From assembly GCA_949710005.1 (NCBI GenBank), contig OX453275.1, positions 28,338,218 through 28,402,217 on the forward strand: a stretch of 64,000 nt of DNA, in the 5' to 3' direction. This document shows positions 23,201 to 37,100 of this stretch, piece after piece; within the stretch, counting starts at the first letter, position 1, and each line of letters starts with the position of its first letter. The stretch is from Ricordea florida (Eukaryota; Cnidaria; Anthozoa; Corallimorpharia; Ricordeidae). The translations under genes and the position numbers were made by a program. The notes below the pieces were generated by a model that made no database searches, had not been told where the DNA came from, and worked only from the letters and a program-made list of their open reading frames with translations.

Positions 23201-26200
23201 TTTCTGCACAGTGCCGCATAATTCGCACTAAGGGCAGAGTATCAGACAACAGAAAAGCTAGAAATTTGTAACAGTTTGTTTTTAAAGCTTTAAAATGCCA
23301 CTTCATTGCAATTTATCTCTCAACACAATGAATATGTCCTCGAATCTATAGTAACATGACAGCAACATAACTACAGTACCTGAAAGGCCTTGTAGCCTCA
23401 CCAAGAGGTAAGTAGTTTTCACTCTACCAAAGTGCTGCATAATCAGCCATGCGATGCCACATAATGTACAATTTTTTATCACACTTTATCAGATGCCCTG
23501 TTTTATCCTTGGTTCAGTTATTGTTTCCTATAAATGCACAGTGGTTTTATTCACATTATCATACACAAAAGCTAGGGAAAGTAAAAATTGAACCAATGAT
23601 AAAATCACAAGCTGTATATCAATAATAATATAAAGTTTGAATTTAGGTACCAAGAAACTGAGGAAGAAGAAGACATTGATGGAGAAAGTGATATAGACAG
23701 TATTCTGGAAATCATCAAGGTAGGGTTTTGTCAACCACAGAAAATGGCTCCTACGTGTATAATCTGTTTTGTGTTTCTTGAAGAGCCGATAGTTTTGTAT
23801 CCTTTCTTCAGCTCAATAATTAACCTTGTAGTTAAGAAAAAAAGATGTTTTTGCTGATGGGAGTTTGCTGGAATGCAAAATTGTTCTCTCTGTGCATCAA
23901 TATTTGGGTAGTCTTTCCTTCTCTGTCAGTTAATGTAAAGGTAGGATTGTAAACTGCACTTTTATTTGTGTTAATGTTTTCAATGTAATCCTCCATTTTC
24001 ACTGTGCAGAAACGTTTTGTAACAAATATTTGTGGTCAGAGGTAAAAAAAAAACTGTAAAATTTACAGATATGATTTCATTGCATTATATTTTATTCAAC
24101 AGAATAGAAAAAAGAAAGGGAAGCATGTTCCAGATGAATTCAAAGAAGAAAATGTAAGTGCTTTTGATAGTGGAAATCCAGTAACTGTATTAAACATTTT
24201 TGTAAATAAATTGAAGTGAAAGAAAAAATAAAAACTGGTGACTCTGAGTTTCTGAAACTTTTAGAGGCTCCAAGGGACCATATTTTTTTTCTAGAAGAGA
24301 TTAACATGCAACTTCTCAAGATAATATCAACTCAGTGTCAAGCTAGCAAATGAAAAGAATCGAGAAAAATGTAGATAATTTATTATGTATCAAAAAAAAG
24401 ATATCTCTAGGAAGCGTAGGCTGTTCCTAAAGAGAATTAATTGTAAGATCCAGGGAGTGAAATGGTTCAATTGTCTGAGTTTGATTCTTGTTTTTTGGTG
24501 GTATTCAAAGTAATTATCCTTAATATTGATTTTTTACTTTTTGTATAGCTTCTGGATATGAAGAGTAAGCTGTTCCAGCACAAAGAAGATATGAAGAAAG
24601 ATGCGTCAAAGAAGGTATAGCATTATTGTTGTAACATGTTATTGTTAGAGTCAAAACGCTGTTTGTAAGACTACCAGGGTTCTGGCCAAGGCGACTGGTG
24701 GCTGAATTTTGGTGGTCATTTGACTTTTGGCGGCAACCATAGTGGATAAAATAAGGAAATGAAGTTACTGTATGTCTACATTATCAGTAATGCAACTGAA
24801 AGAAAAGCTTGTTTTTGTGAGCTTGTGTATCATGCTTATGTCCTATTTCTTTTTTTTAACATAGATTAATTAGGAGTAATTCATTTTATCCAAATTTTTA
24901 TCATTGTAATTTTTATCATTGTAATGTTTATCATTGTGATTTTTATAATTTTAAAATTGTAATTTCCATTGTAATTTATTGTCACTGAAAAGCCCCGTAA
25001 GGGGAGTGTCAAATTCATTTAAGTTTAAAGGTTTAAAGTTTTCTTGCACTTGCACCATCTTAGAAAACACAAATCTTAGTACTATCACTTTGCAGGCCCT
25101 CCCCCAGCATTGTTACAGGCAACCCAGAAACCACCAGCACCTTCCATTGTAAGCTTGCTGAACAGCTTCCTCAGCCGGCCACTAATTTTCTTAGCTACAA
25201 CCCTGGACCACATATTCATGCCTAACATGAATGCAACCCTGTTTATATAATATAACTGAAAAGCTGGTTTTAAACTAAACATTAGTGATCTCAGTATTAA
25301 GAAGAAAAAAACATTTATTACTACTTAATTAGCTTACTGAGGGGAATAGACCAAGGGAGAGTGCTTTTTGTACAATTTCCAGTTGCAACATGGATAAGGT
25401 TTATGACAACCTTGGATTTGTTTGCAACTTTTATTGTTTCTAATATTTCAAGCATTTCTTTCAGCAGCCTAGCAAGAAGGGAAAAACACCAGTTCCTGTG
25501 GCCAAGGTTCGTGTTTATCAGAGACTTTAAATTTTTTTACCTTTTATGTACTGTGCCTTTCAAAAGATGTGTGTTGTAGTCATCCTTCTTACACACTATT
25601 CTTTAATGTTTCTACCTTCTTTATTCAGCCCAAACCTAAGAGCAAGAAACAACTGCTGGCAGAACAGAGACGCAGAGAAAAAGTGAGAAGTACATCATAG
25701 TGCTGTTTTTAACAGATTTTTTTGGTTGTAGTAAATTTGCTATTATATCATTTTGCATCACCATATCATAAGTTTAAAGTGAGAATCTAAGCATTTTTCA
25801 TAGATTTGAGTGCATTTGGATTATAATCGAGGAACTTTTGCCTAATGTTTGGACTTGTATTACAGGAAATGGAACAAATAGCAGTGGAGTTGGAAGAAAA
25901 AAGGAAAGAAGAAGAAGAGAAAGAGAAGCAAAGAAAACAGGTATTGTATTGCAAGTATTTGTCAATGTATCCTAGAAGTTGGAATCTCATAGAATTTCCT
26001 CAATCACTAAGCCTTGATGCATTGACTTTTTTCTTTCATGCTCCACAAAATAAGACATTACTCAAGAGTTGAAGTTCTTGGCAGTTGTTCAATGTTTTTT
26101 TTTTGTTGTTCAGTTCAAGTGAAACACCTTTATTAATAGTTGTAAATGAGCTCTGCCTTCAAGCTTGTCTAATCTACATGTACATATTCTGTGTTTGAGG

Positions 26201-29200
26201 ATACAATTTAGTTCATTTTAAGATTATGCAGCATGTTTATATTATCAAGGGTATGTTAAATTATGAACAATAAGTTGTTGTATGCTAAATACATGTATAA
26301 TTTGTCCATGTAGCTTGAGGTTGAGAAACAGAAGAGATTAGAAGACGAGAGAATAAAGGCACAGAATGAAGAAAGAAAAAGAAGAGAAAGGTCTGCATTA
26401 CTTACTCATCCTGTTATTTAACTGCCAAATATAGGTGGCTGTTGACTCAGATTTTCCCTGTAAAAAACTGTTGTTCCTGTTGTTGACAGACATTTTACAG
26501 TTGATTTCACATTACTTTTCCGCGCCGCATTGCGAAGTTCATTGGAAAGTTAAGTACTAGGTTACGAAGTAGCCAATTACGTGGCGAATTAGACAATCAA
26601 GTTGGGAAATTCGAATCGAAGTTCTCAAGTTCGGCCGCACTAAACTTAGCAACTTCTGTAACTTCACATCTTCGTGTAATCATATGTAATTTACCTGCGA
26701 ATTGATGAAACCTAATCCTTTTACTAAACAGAGGAAGGCATTGCCGTGTGACATTCGTGACATGATCGTAGAAAAGTGGTTAGAGGGTTTCAAACCATTC
26801 AAAATAGCGCAGCAGTTTAATTACCGAGAAAGACAGTTTCAAATATTGTGAATTGGTTTGTAAGTACAGGAAGTGTTCAACCAGGAGTTGGGTGCAATAG
26901 GTTAGGCACAGCAAGAACGCATGATGTTGTCTTGTACACAGAGTTTTGCAAATGTCAAAGACCAAGTATGTCTGCTGCGGAAGTTCATAAGCAGTTAATA
27001 TCAGGTTGCGTGGCCAAGGATTTGCGATGAAAAGAAAACATATTTAGACAATACTAATGACAGCAAAAATCATGGTTAAAATGACCGCATACACACATGC
27101 TGCTAAACCAGGTAAAATGCTCATATATATGCGATAACTGTTAATCTTATAACATATCCATAGTAGCTGAAAGGAAATCCTAAAAAGTACATGATACGTT
27201 TTCCAAGAAATTCTTAGCTAGAAATTAGGAAAGTCTAGTTTTGGGCCTCCAAAATTAGGGGTCAACTTATGCACAGGTTTATACGGGTTAGAACTTCTGT
27301 GAAATTTTTTTGATATTATAATAAAGATTAAGCAAATTTTGAACTATAGATACTTCAATAAACAACTTTTTGGAGACTTAACCTTTAGTTTTTGCTGTCA
27401 ACGTTTTTCTTATTTAATTATTTTTTTTTGAAAAAGCATGTTCAAAAATTAGGGTGCATATTGTACACAGGTGCATGTTATACATGCATAAATATGGTAC
27501 TGAAACCCTGGTGTTGAAGCAGTTTGCACTGAAAATTCATTTCCCCTAGATATTTGAAGTTATTGTCTCTTGCTTGTGATTTATATTGACATTAGAATTG
27601 TTACAGTAGACAAGAAGTAGTTATGGTGTTCAAGTCTTGCCTATCAACTTTGAGAGGCAGTGATATACTAGTAATCGTTTCTCTGTTCTGATTTTGTTGA
27701 AACATTGTATGAAAGTTAGCACTTTTGGAATAGAAAGGTCTTTTTTTCTGTGTTTGATGTTTCTCCTGCAGAGAACAGAAGGAACGTGAGAAGCAGCAGA
27801 AGCTAGAACAGGAAAGGGAGGAAAGAAGACATCGTCAGCAGGAGGAGGAACGAAAAAGGAAGGAAGAGGAAGAGAAAAGAAGGAGGGCAGAAAAAGAAAA
27901 GGCTGACAAAGAAAAGGCAGCTAGAAAGGTATTTGATGTTATGGCAAAATTATTTTGTTGTTAGTCTCAAAACAGTCTCTTGTTGGAGATTGCCATCTCC
28001 ATCAAGGTGCGAAGGACTTGGGAAGGAGAATAGAATGCAGAAGGCATCAATAATTGGTTATTTGAAGGGATGCTTGTTGTCAGTAGTTGATAGTGATTAA
28101 TGTGCTAATACCAGTGCTGATATTGTTTTCTTTCTTTAACAGGCTGCTCAACAAGCTGCAAAAGGTATTGCTTTTATTCAATCATTTTCTTTGTTCCTTA
28201 TGGGTCAAGTTAAAGATCATTATATGAAGCAATTTTGATGAACCCATTTTGACTTTGTAGAAAAAGAAGAAAGGGAGAAGGCAGCAAGCAAGAGTCAAGT
28301 GAGTCAGAACTGTAGTAGAATACATTACACAGATAAATAGTAATATAAAGGATGTTTTTAATAATTTGTATGTTTTTATATTAAGTCAAAGAGTGTTACA
28401 CCAGTTTGATATGGTGAGAAAGAAGCTGAAAAACAAGCCATAACAAAAACCATATCAAAAAACCTTCATATATTTACTCAGTGATTGTATAGCACATATG
28501 CTAGTTTGACCAAGTTAAAACTAAAGAAAACAAATTACAGTATTATAAATGTATGTTATGTATTATAAAATTATGTAAAGGCATATTTGGAAGTATACCG
28601 TATTCGCATGTGTATAGGCCGCGTTTTGCCATATTTCTTGAAAAAAAATTCATGCATTCTTAAAAACGCAAAGGCCTGGCAAGTGCCGAGTACCACCGAG
28701 ATATTGTTATTTGTTTATATGACAAAATTCATCGCGATAAATAATCTAAAACAGCATGCATTCGATCGAACAAACAAAACTGTGTCAACTCGATCGTATG
28801 AAAGTTCATGTTGCGTTTCTTATGCAGTGTTTGTTGTTCTCAGACTTTGTTTTCTTAAGAAACCAAGCTCAGATGTAAGTACACACAACAGATAAATTAT
28901 TTGACAGAAAAATCAATGTTGAATCTCAAATTTAATATAAAGCATAAGCATACGAGACATGTGATCGCCACTTTGGTGTACTTGTACTCGCGTTGTCACA
29001 GATATGTTGACGGAGATTCTGGCAATTCCACATGCATGAATCATTTCTTTGTTATGAGAAACAGTGAGACCCCTCAGATTGTCTCTGAAGGATTTATTGA
29101 CTCAGTGAGGTGCAGGGATGAAACTTCAAGACATTCGTTTTGTTCACGCACAATTGTTATCGGTTGCTAAGGTTACTGAATGAATCAAAGATGGCGGCGG

Positions 29201-32200
29201 ATTGTGTCAACTCGCACGAGGGTTTGTGCTGTGTTTTCTATGTAGTGTTTGATGTTCTTGGACTATGTTTTCATTGGAAACCAAGCTAAGTTGTAATTAA
29301 ATGTAATTATCGGGTAGAAAAAGCCCACGTTGAATCTCAAATCTATTTCTAAGCATGTCGCACCCGAGACATGCGATCGCTACTTGTACACGTGTTCTGT
29401 TAGATTCTACATACGTGGATCATTTCTCGGTTATGAGAAATATTTAAAGCCTCCAGAGTCAATGATTTATATCTCAGTGAGGTTCAAGGATCAGACTGAT
29501 GCTTTCAGGCTTCAAAATGTTCGTTTCAGCAGCAATTGACTAAAATATCAAAGCTCCATATGTGCCCAGCCTATACACTTGTGTTGTACAAAGAATTACG
29601 TGACAACTTTGAAGGGGCTTTCATTAAATCATATGAAGATTTTAGTTATACTGTGTATAGGCCGCACCCCCATTTTGCACAAAATTTATTTGAAAAAAAA
29701 GTGCAGCCTATACACGTGCGAATACGGTAATACCAGTATTAAAGAAATAGAAAACATTTTCTGTGTTTCTATCGAGTTACACAAGTGGAAGTTTGGTAGA
29801 ACAAGAAATGCTGTGGGAACACAAGGCGATAGGTTAGAGTTTCCACAACTTTTTCGAGTTCTTGCAAACGTTTACGAGTGTTTCTATTACACAATTAGAG
29901 TATGTGCTCGAGATTTCTATTGCACATGATATTTGACAAGGGTGCAGCCTGAGTCAACTATGACACATAGAAATCTAGTGCAAATAATCTAATTGTTTTA
30001 GTATAAATCTACTATTCGTTCAAAACTTTGTCTTTTCTGGAACAGCCTCGACCAGTAAACTGTCTAAATCTTCTTCACGGACACTTCAAAAATGTGAAGA
30101 AACGGCTGCCATTTTGTTAGCAAGGGCACACTGCTATGCTATTCACTATCTATCACAGAATAGATAGTGGGTAGCGTAGCCAATCAGAGCGTGGCATTTG
30201 TGATAGAACGCTAGTAGATTTATACTAAAACTTGATAGAAACATGAAGAAAATGTTTCCTATTTCTTTTAGAAAACAGACCACAACAACTTTTTTGGGTT
30301 TCTATCAAGTTTTAGTGTTCCCAAGATTTAATGTTTATTTGTGGCAGCTCCTGTGGGTCTCAATATTTTAGTTTATTTATCAACTAATATTCTTTATGCA
30401 TACTCGATGAGATGTTAAAGTATCTTTCTTAGATAACTTTGTTGAACTTATAGAACACGAAGAGACAACAGCAGCAGCAGCGAATAGAACAACAGCAGTA
30501 TCCTCGAGAAATACCACCAAGGTTTCAAAAGAAGATGAAGCAGCAGCAGCAACAACAGCTGCAACAACAGCAGCAGACACAGACACAGCCATCTCAACAG
30601 CAGACAAAAATTTCCTCTAAACTTCCTCTAACAGGTATCTCATAGATATGAGCGCAGTTTGATTGTTTTCTTCAAAGTAGTCAGAGAAAAAAATTAGAAA
30701 AGAAAGAAAGGCTTTGTATTTTATACGAGCATGCAGTTCTGGAAAACCCAATCAAGGAACAAGAGAGGAAGAGTACCTTAAAATGCCAGGATGATTTTTT
30801 TCCCTGGGAAAATTTAGAATCTTTATGCAGCTGGTGGGCCAGGAACAACTTAATATTCATTTCATCTCCCTCTCCTCCCACCCCCTACCCCCATATACAT
30901 GTATGACATAATTACATAATAGGTGTATCCCACTTCCAGGGGTGGGGCTTGTAAGCTTTTTAGCATATCATACCCATTGTAGAACAGGGTAGGAATTTTT
31001 GGTATGTACATTACTTAAGAATAACTAGCAAAAAATTAATTGTTTTGAATATGATCTGGTCAAGGCTAAGAGCCTGTTATTGCGCGGGATGACGTAGTCA
31101 GCCAGTGTATAAAATTCAGTAGCGCATTCCTTTCGTCATCTTGGGAGTCAAAACTTGCCTTGTTTTTTTAACTTTCCCGTATCCCGAGCCCGTCCTGAAA
31201 AAATTGTGTGACTTTTATTGGCTGTAACTCCGAATCACGTGCAAAGTCAGGTTGGATTGCACCATGGATATCCATGACCGCACAATCAGCCAGAAAACAT
31301 ACTGCGTCAGCAATTTTAAACCAACACATCCCGCGTAAACGCCTTCAGGCGTCTTTATGTTTAAACTAGGTTTAGACCAAGCTTGATAATACCAAGCTTG
31401 TCTAAACTGAATTTGTGCTGTGTCAACTTAAGCTTTCAATCTTGCTTATGTCACACTGGTCTATGTATTCAAATCCTGCCCACTGAAAATGAATTGGTTT
31501 CATTGACTCAATCGCAACTTGGTCAGTTTCAAACCCTTACAATTTTAATTAAACTGGGGCTTAAGTTGAACATAGTTTAAATAACTGGCCCTAAGGGGTT
31601 AAGGATTTCTTTTGCATACCCACAACCTAACAGTTATAGAGTACCTTCCTCCAGGTATTGGGGCAGCCAATGTTGTAATTGTCTTCTCATCGACTGTATT
31701 TGACTTCTCCTTAACATTTGCTTTGGACTTTATTTTCATAGTTGGTAAGAAAAAGGATCCAAATCGTTTTTCAGCAAAGGAATATGCTGACATTATTGAG
31801 CCTATGGACGATTCAGGGTGGTCTCAATCTGCCCCTGGAAAGGGGTCAGGATGGGGCAATTCTATAGAAACTTGGGAAGAGACTAATAAGTGGGGTAGTG
31901 TGGATAGACAATGGGGCAATAAAGAGGGGACTCAGGAACAGCTTGTTGTGGATGAAGGTGATAGAGACACTTGGCCAACTATTGGCACAAAAGGAACAAT
32001 AGGAGACAAAATCAAGGCTTCTTCCAGTGAAACAGGTTCTGATAGAGGCCAACAATCCTCTGAATCCTCACCCAAGACTTCTGTTTCTTCACTGTCGATG
32101 TTTAAATCTGATAATTTATCAACTGCACCTAGCACAGTTACATGCAATGTGGACAAGAAGATATCATCTTGTGCTAGCAACTGGCAGGGTCTTTACCCTC

Positions 32201-34097
32201 CTGGTACTGAGAACTGGGAAATCACTGATGACTCTTTGGATAAAGTGATTGATGCTGCTGACGCAGTGTCTACTAAGGAACCTGTTGGAATTACGACAAG
32301 TTGGGGTGGGATGGCTCAAGGGGGCTTGGGTGGGTTAATAGGGGCTAGGGATTCAACAGTCATTTCATCACTGCCTAATGAACTTACAAGTAGTCCAGGG
32401 CTTTCAGAGGCGCAGGGTTGGAGTAAAACACCTGGTAAAGGTTTTAAGTCTAAACCTCCAACAACAACTGCAGCTATGGGGTTGAACAGTGTTACAGCAT
32501 CATGGGGTGGTACTCCTGCAGAGAATGCAGGATGGACTGAAGCAAATACGTCATATGACAAACTCTCTAATCCAAATGGAACTAAACCTTCTCTTATGGA
32601 CACTGCTTCTTCTGCTACTAACAAACCCTCTTTGGACAAGGAAGTTGACCAAAGTGAACTGTCTGGGGCAGGGTGGGGTGAAATACCGAGCACCAGTAAC
32701 TCTACATGGGGAGTGTCTACAGATATTACTGGGGCATCATGTTGGGATGATGTTGTTCACAAGTCAGACAATACAGAACTTAAGAGTTCCACAAACAATA
32801 AAGTGTCAAGATGGCTTGAGAGCACAGGAGTATCATTTTCTGAGGGGGAGTGGGGTCAGGAAAGTGTAGAATCAGAGGAAGGTACTGAAGGATCTTGGGA
32901 TGGATGGACCACTGCTTGCAAAAGAAATAGGGTAACAACTTGTGCCAGTTTGGTACCTTGGAATGAATTTTTCTTTATATCAGTTTGTCTATATTTACCA
33001 TAATTCCTCTTGTTTCTACTTTGACGTCTGCTCTTTCCAGGTAAATTGAAGATTTCTCACAGTGCAGCATCTTTAATAACCTTTTGGGTCAAATTTTGGT
33101 TATCAAAAAACTGGTTGCTCTTAAGGGAGATAGTTTTTAACCCTTTCACTCCCAAGGGGTCTCCTTGTGACAAGTAAAATTGTCTGATGTTAGACAGTGT
33201 AAAATCTAAAGACAGCCAAACAGTTAACTGGGCAACCAATTTTTGCCCAAGGAGTAAACAACGTACAACTCAGCCAAACAGAGAAAATAATCAATCATAT
33301 TAAACCGGCACAAGACTTACGTGACGGTTTGTATCATGTGAAGTCAATAATTAGTAATTTGCCTCGGCTAAGCATTTTCCAGTGTTTTGGAGGTCTATAA
33401 ATTTTACAAAATATTGCCATGTACGAAAATTTAAGAGACAAACCCAAAGTTTCATGTCTGGTAGCATTCAAGATCAGAGATGCCATTTTGAATATGCCGC
33501 AACTTAACCCCAGGCTTCTGTGGAAACCATTGGCGGCAACCGATAATATATCAGGAGAACCAAATTTTGAAATAGGGACAACCTGGATTTTTCGTTTATA
33601 AAATTTTGAGCACTGCAGTGTTAAAGTGTCAGTCTGTTTTAAGTCTCTATTGGTATTAGAAAAAGCAATGCCACAATATTATGTAACTGATTTAATTTTT
33701 GGTGTTGTTTTAGGCTCCTAAACCCCCAGCTAATGATTCAAATGCCTGGATGAACAGATCCCTCAAACAGCTCCTAGACATGGGCTTCAAGGTGAGGCAA
33801 TATCGTGCTTCTCTGTCCCACTCACAAATAAGTGCGTGGTCACATAGCCCTTTGCAGTTCAACAATAAACAAGCTGACATGAATGTTCTATAACAATTTA
33901 GAAAACAGTCCTAAGAAAATACGCGCGCTGATTGGTTAGAATTCGTGTTTCTATAACTCGATAGAAACACAGAACTAGCACGAGCTGTTGACGTAATGAT
34001 GACACACGCAAAGAGAATTTACATTTTGATAATCAAAGTTAACAAGTTGTTTTTCTTTTTTTCGTCACGGTGTTTTCTAAAAGAAATAGAAAACATG

Positions 34098-34128
<31 letters not shown>

Positions 34129-37100
34129 TTCGTGAAAGTTTGGGAGAACTCGAAAAAGCTGTAGAAACACTCGCCTGCGGCTCGTGTTTTTACAGCATTT
34201 CTCGTTCTCCCAAACTTCCACTCGTGTTTCTATAACTCGATAGAAACACGGTACATGTTTTCTATTTCTTAAATGTCATATGTTAGGCCAGATGGTTTGA
34301 CTTGTACCATCAAAAGTGAATGTTGTCACCCCCTGCTACCCCGTCCAGAAAAACAAAAAAAAATAAACAAACAAATTAACACCATGGTAGTATGTGTGTT
34401 ATTTTGTAAGGCAGACAGACTGAAATATTTCCTGTTGAGGTAAAACTTAGGTTAGGTAGTTCGTCTTGGCACAGAATACACACAACTAAGGAGATAAAGT
34501 TTTTTCTTTAAACAAATGACCAACTGGAATTTTCCTTGCTTTTTCAGCAAGAAGATGCAGAAAAGGCCCTGAAGGCAAACCATATGAACATTGAAAGTGC
34601 AATTGGTAAGTAAGTTGTTTTATTTTTCTGTGGGTCTAGCGATTGTTTAGAGTCAGTCAAGCACCATGATGTGTTACTATATCTTATCATTCATTTTATA
34701 TGTTATTACAAACATTCATTGTATTGCTTTGTCACATTCCAATCATCTCCAATTGTTCCTCAATTAAGAAATGGTAAATGTGCAGCTGTGGAACCATGGA
34801 GTTTATGGATGCTTGTGGGAGGTTACTAAGCACAAAAGAAGCAAAAGAGATGGCAGCCAAGAGCATCTCTAGCTTCTTGAGTGCTTAGCAAACCTCCCAA
34901 GTGTGTCCATAACTAGATGGTTACACAGTTGCTGCGTTTACCATTTCTTTTATAACATAAGGCTTCACATTCTTATTTCAGCATGCAACCCATGGGCAAA
35001 TGGGTCACAAGTATTAGCCAATCATAGCGCACACTTAGTATTTATAAATAAATACTCTTGTTGCATTGATGTTTGATATGTTAAGGTAATCATACGGTGA
35101 GTTTTTCAAAAAGCTGAAATTGCACAAGCCGCTTCAGTGAGTGCAATTTCAGCTTTTTGAAAAACTCACAAGTGCAAATTAATTCCAAATTAAACGAGAA
35201 AAACTGTATGATTACTTATTAATGATATAAACATGAAAAATTTGCCTGGAGGAAGAGCCAGAAGATCTCATTGCCAACAGGAAGTGAGCATTTGACATGG
35301 ATTTGACACTTTATTTACTGATTGGCTGATGAAGATCAGCTGATAACGCTACAAACTCAAAGCGGTTCGTTTAAAAATTAAGAATATCATAATCCAGTAT
35401 ATCGATGTGTAATTGGCACTTGTGTTACACTTTTTGCACTGGTGTTACACTTTTTGCACTTGTGTTACAGTTGAACTGCAATGCTCTTGACCAATCAGAA
35501 TCAAGTAATTTTTTCATGCATATTATTAGTGATAAAACATGGCACCTTGTGTCTGATATCATAACCTCAAACTTGGACAGTTGTGGCTTTCTGGGTTAGT
35601 GTACCAGTAGCATTCAGTGCCTCATTGTATGAGTCAAATTATCAGTAATTTTTTATCCACAACATCAAAGGGTATGTACAAGTATGCACACTAAGGCGAA
35701 AAAAAAAAGTAGAAAAATAGAGCTCAACTTGAGCTGTATTTTTCTTTTTTTTTTCTTGTTCTTTTTTTTTTGTAGCAACAAGGTCTTATCCCTAATACCA
35801 TTTTCCATCACCTTACTATTTTTTATCCAGCTGATTTAGTAGCAAGTATTTTTATCAATGACAACAGGATATTTATATTACTGTTGGTGCTGTTTGTATA
35901 TTACTTAGTACTAAAGTAAAATTGGTATTTACTCTTGGTTATAGTCAGGTGTTGAGTCAAAACATTTCTGAGTGTTTGTGTGTTTGTTTTAACGATCGTA
36001 GGAGACCTTCTGGCGCTCAATATGAGTGAAAACAGGGAAGGAGTACCAGTCTTGACAGGGAAGCTTCAGGAACCTGATCCAGCTGAGGCAGCGAGAATCC
36101 AGCAACACCAACAACAAACTCAGGGCAAAATGAATCGAAAACAACGGCGAAAACTTCAGCAGCAGCAACAACAGCAACAGGGTGAACAGCAATTACCTGC
36201 AACTAAAACAGAAATGAAAGAAGAGCAAACAGAACCTTTGGTCTCAAAGTCGGAAACTGAGATCGGTGAAACGCTTGATAATCTTACTGGAGAAGAAAAC
36301 AGTAAAGCGGTAGAAACTGTCAATACATCTCAATCTGAAGGGACACAGTTAAATTTAGACTCAAAGAGTAAACTTAACACACCCGCCACTAAAGCTGATA
36401 AGACTTCAGCAACTGGGGTAACCAAGCTTCTTAATCCCCAAACACAAATTGCCGGAAATGGAAAACGAGTGAATCAACCAATCATACCGACCCCACCATT
36501 AGCAACTGGTGTCCAGTCTCCCATGAGACCTGCTCTGGCTCATCCTCTTTTTCACCCACAAGTTGTTCAACAGCTACACCTTCAGCAACTACGAATGGCC
36601 CAGGGAGGGCTTCTTCAGCCACCATTCACTCCACAGCAGTTCGCCTTGCTACAGCAGATCGCACAGCTTCAGCTTGTGCAACAACGTCTTGCTGCGCAGT
36701 CTGTGGCCCAGCAGCACATAGGACAGAAACATGGTCAGCAAGTATTGCCCACTCAGCAGCAGCTGTACCAACAACAGCAGCAAATTGCGCTCATGATAGC
36801 ACAGATGCAGCAGCAAGTCTTACAACAGCAGCCCAGTTTAGCAGGGAGACATCCTGCTCTGCAGTTTGCAGCAGCGCAGCAGCAGCAGTCGTTGTTGCAG
36901 CAGCAGCAGCAGCAGCAAGCAGCCAGTGCCCAACATAAAAATTCTAAACAGACAAGTGATAAAGCTGTGAATGAAGTTTCACAGAATAAGACAAGCGAGA
37001 ACACTAAATCTCAACCAAATGATTTAAGCACTCCTCCATCCGTTTCTTCAGAGGAACACTCACAGCAGCCTTCACCAGTACCACAATCGCGACTCACTCA

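Larger units (their letters stand above)
22550..28298 (+). other. Exons 6-16: acidic linker and long charged helix
   Basis: The exons are 22550-22640, 23647-23719, 24103-24153, 24549-24614, 25465-25506, 25629-25682, 25866-25940, 26314-26390, 27772-27928, 28143-28164 and 28261-28298. Exons 6-7 encode an acidic linker (ETEEEEDIDGESDID). Exons 11-16 encode about 140 residues of almost only E, K, R and Q with heptad-like spacing, probably a single alpha helix or coiled coil. Most of these exons are multiples of three, so skipping would shorten the helix in frame. Confidence 0.85.

Noticed and set aside
36753-37004. Cysteine-rich 83-codon antisense frame
   Set aside because: It is the antisense shadow of CAG repeats in the GW182 Q-rich exon.
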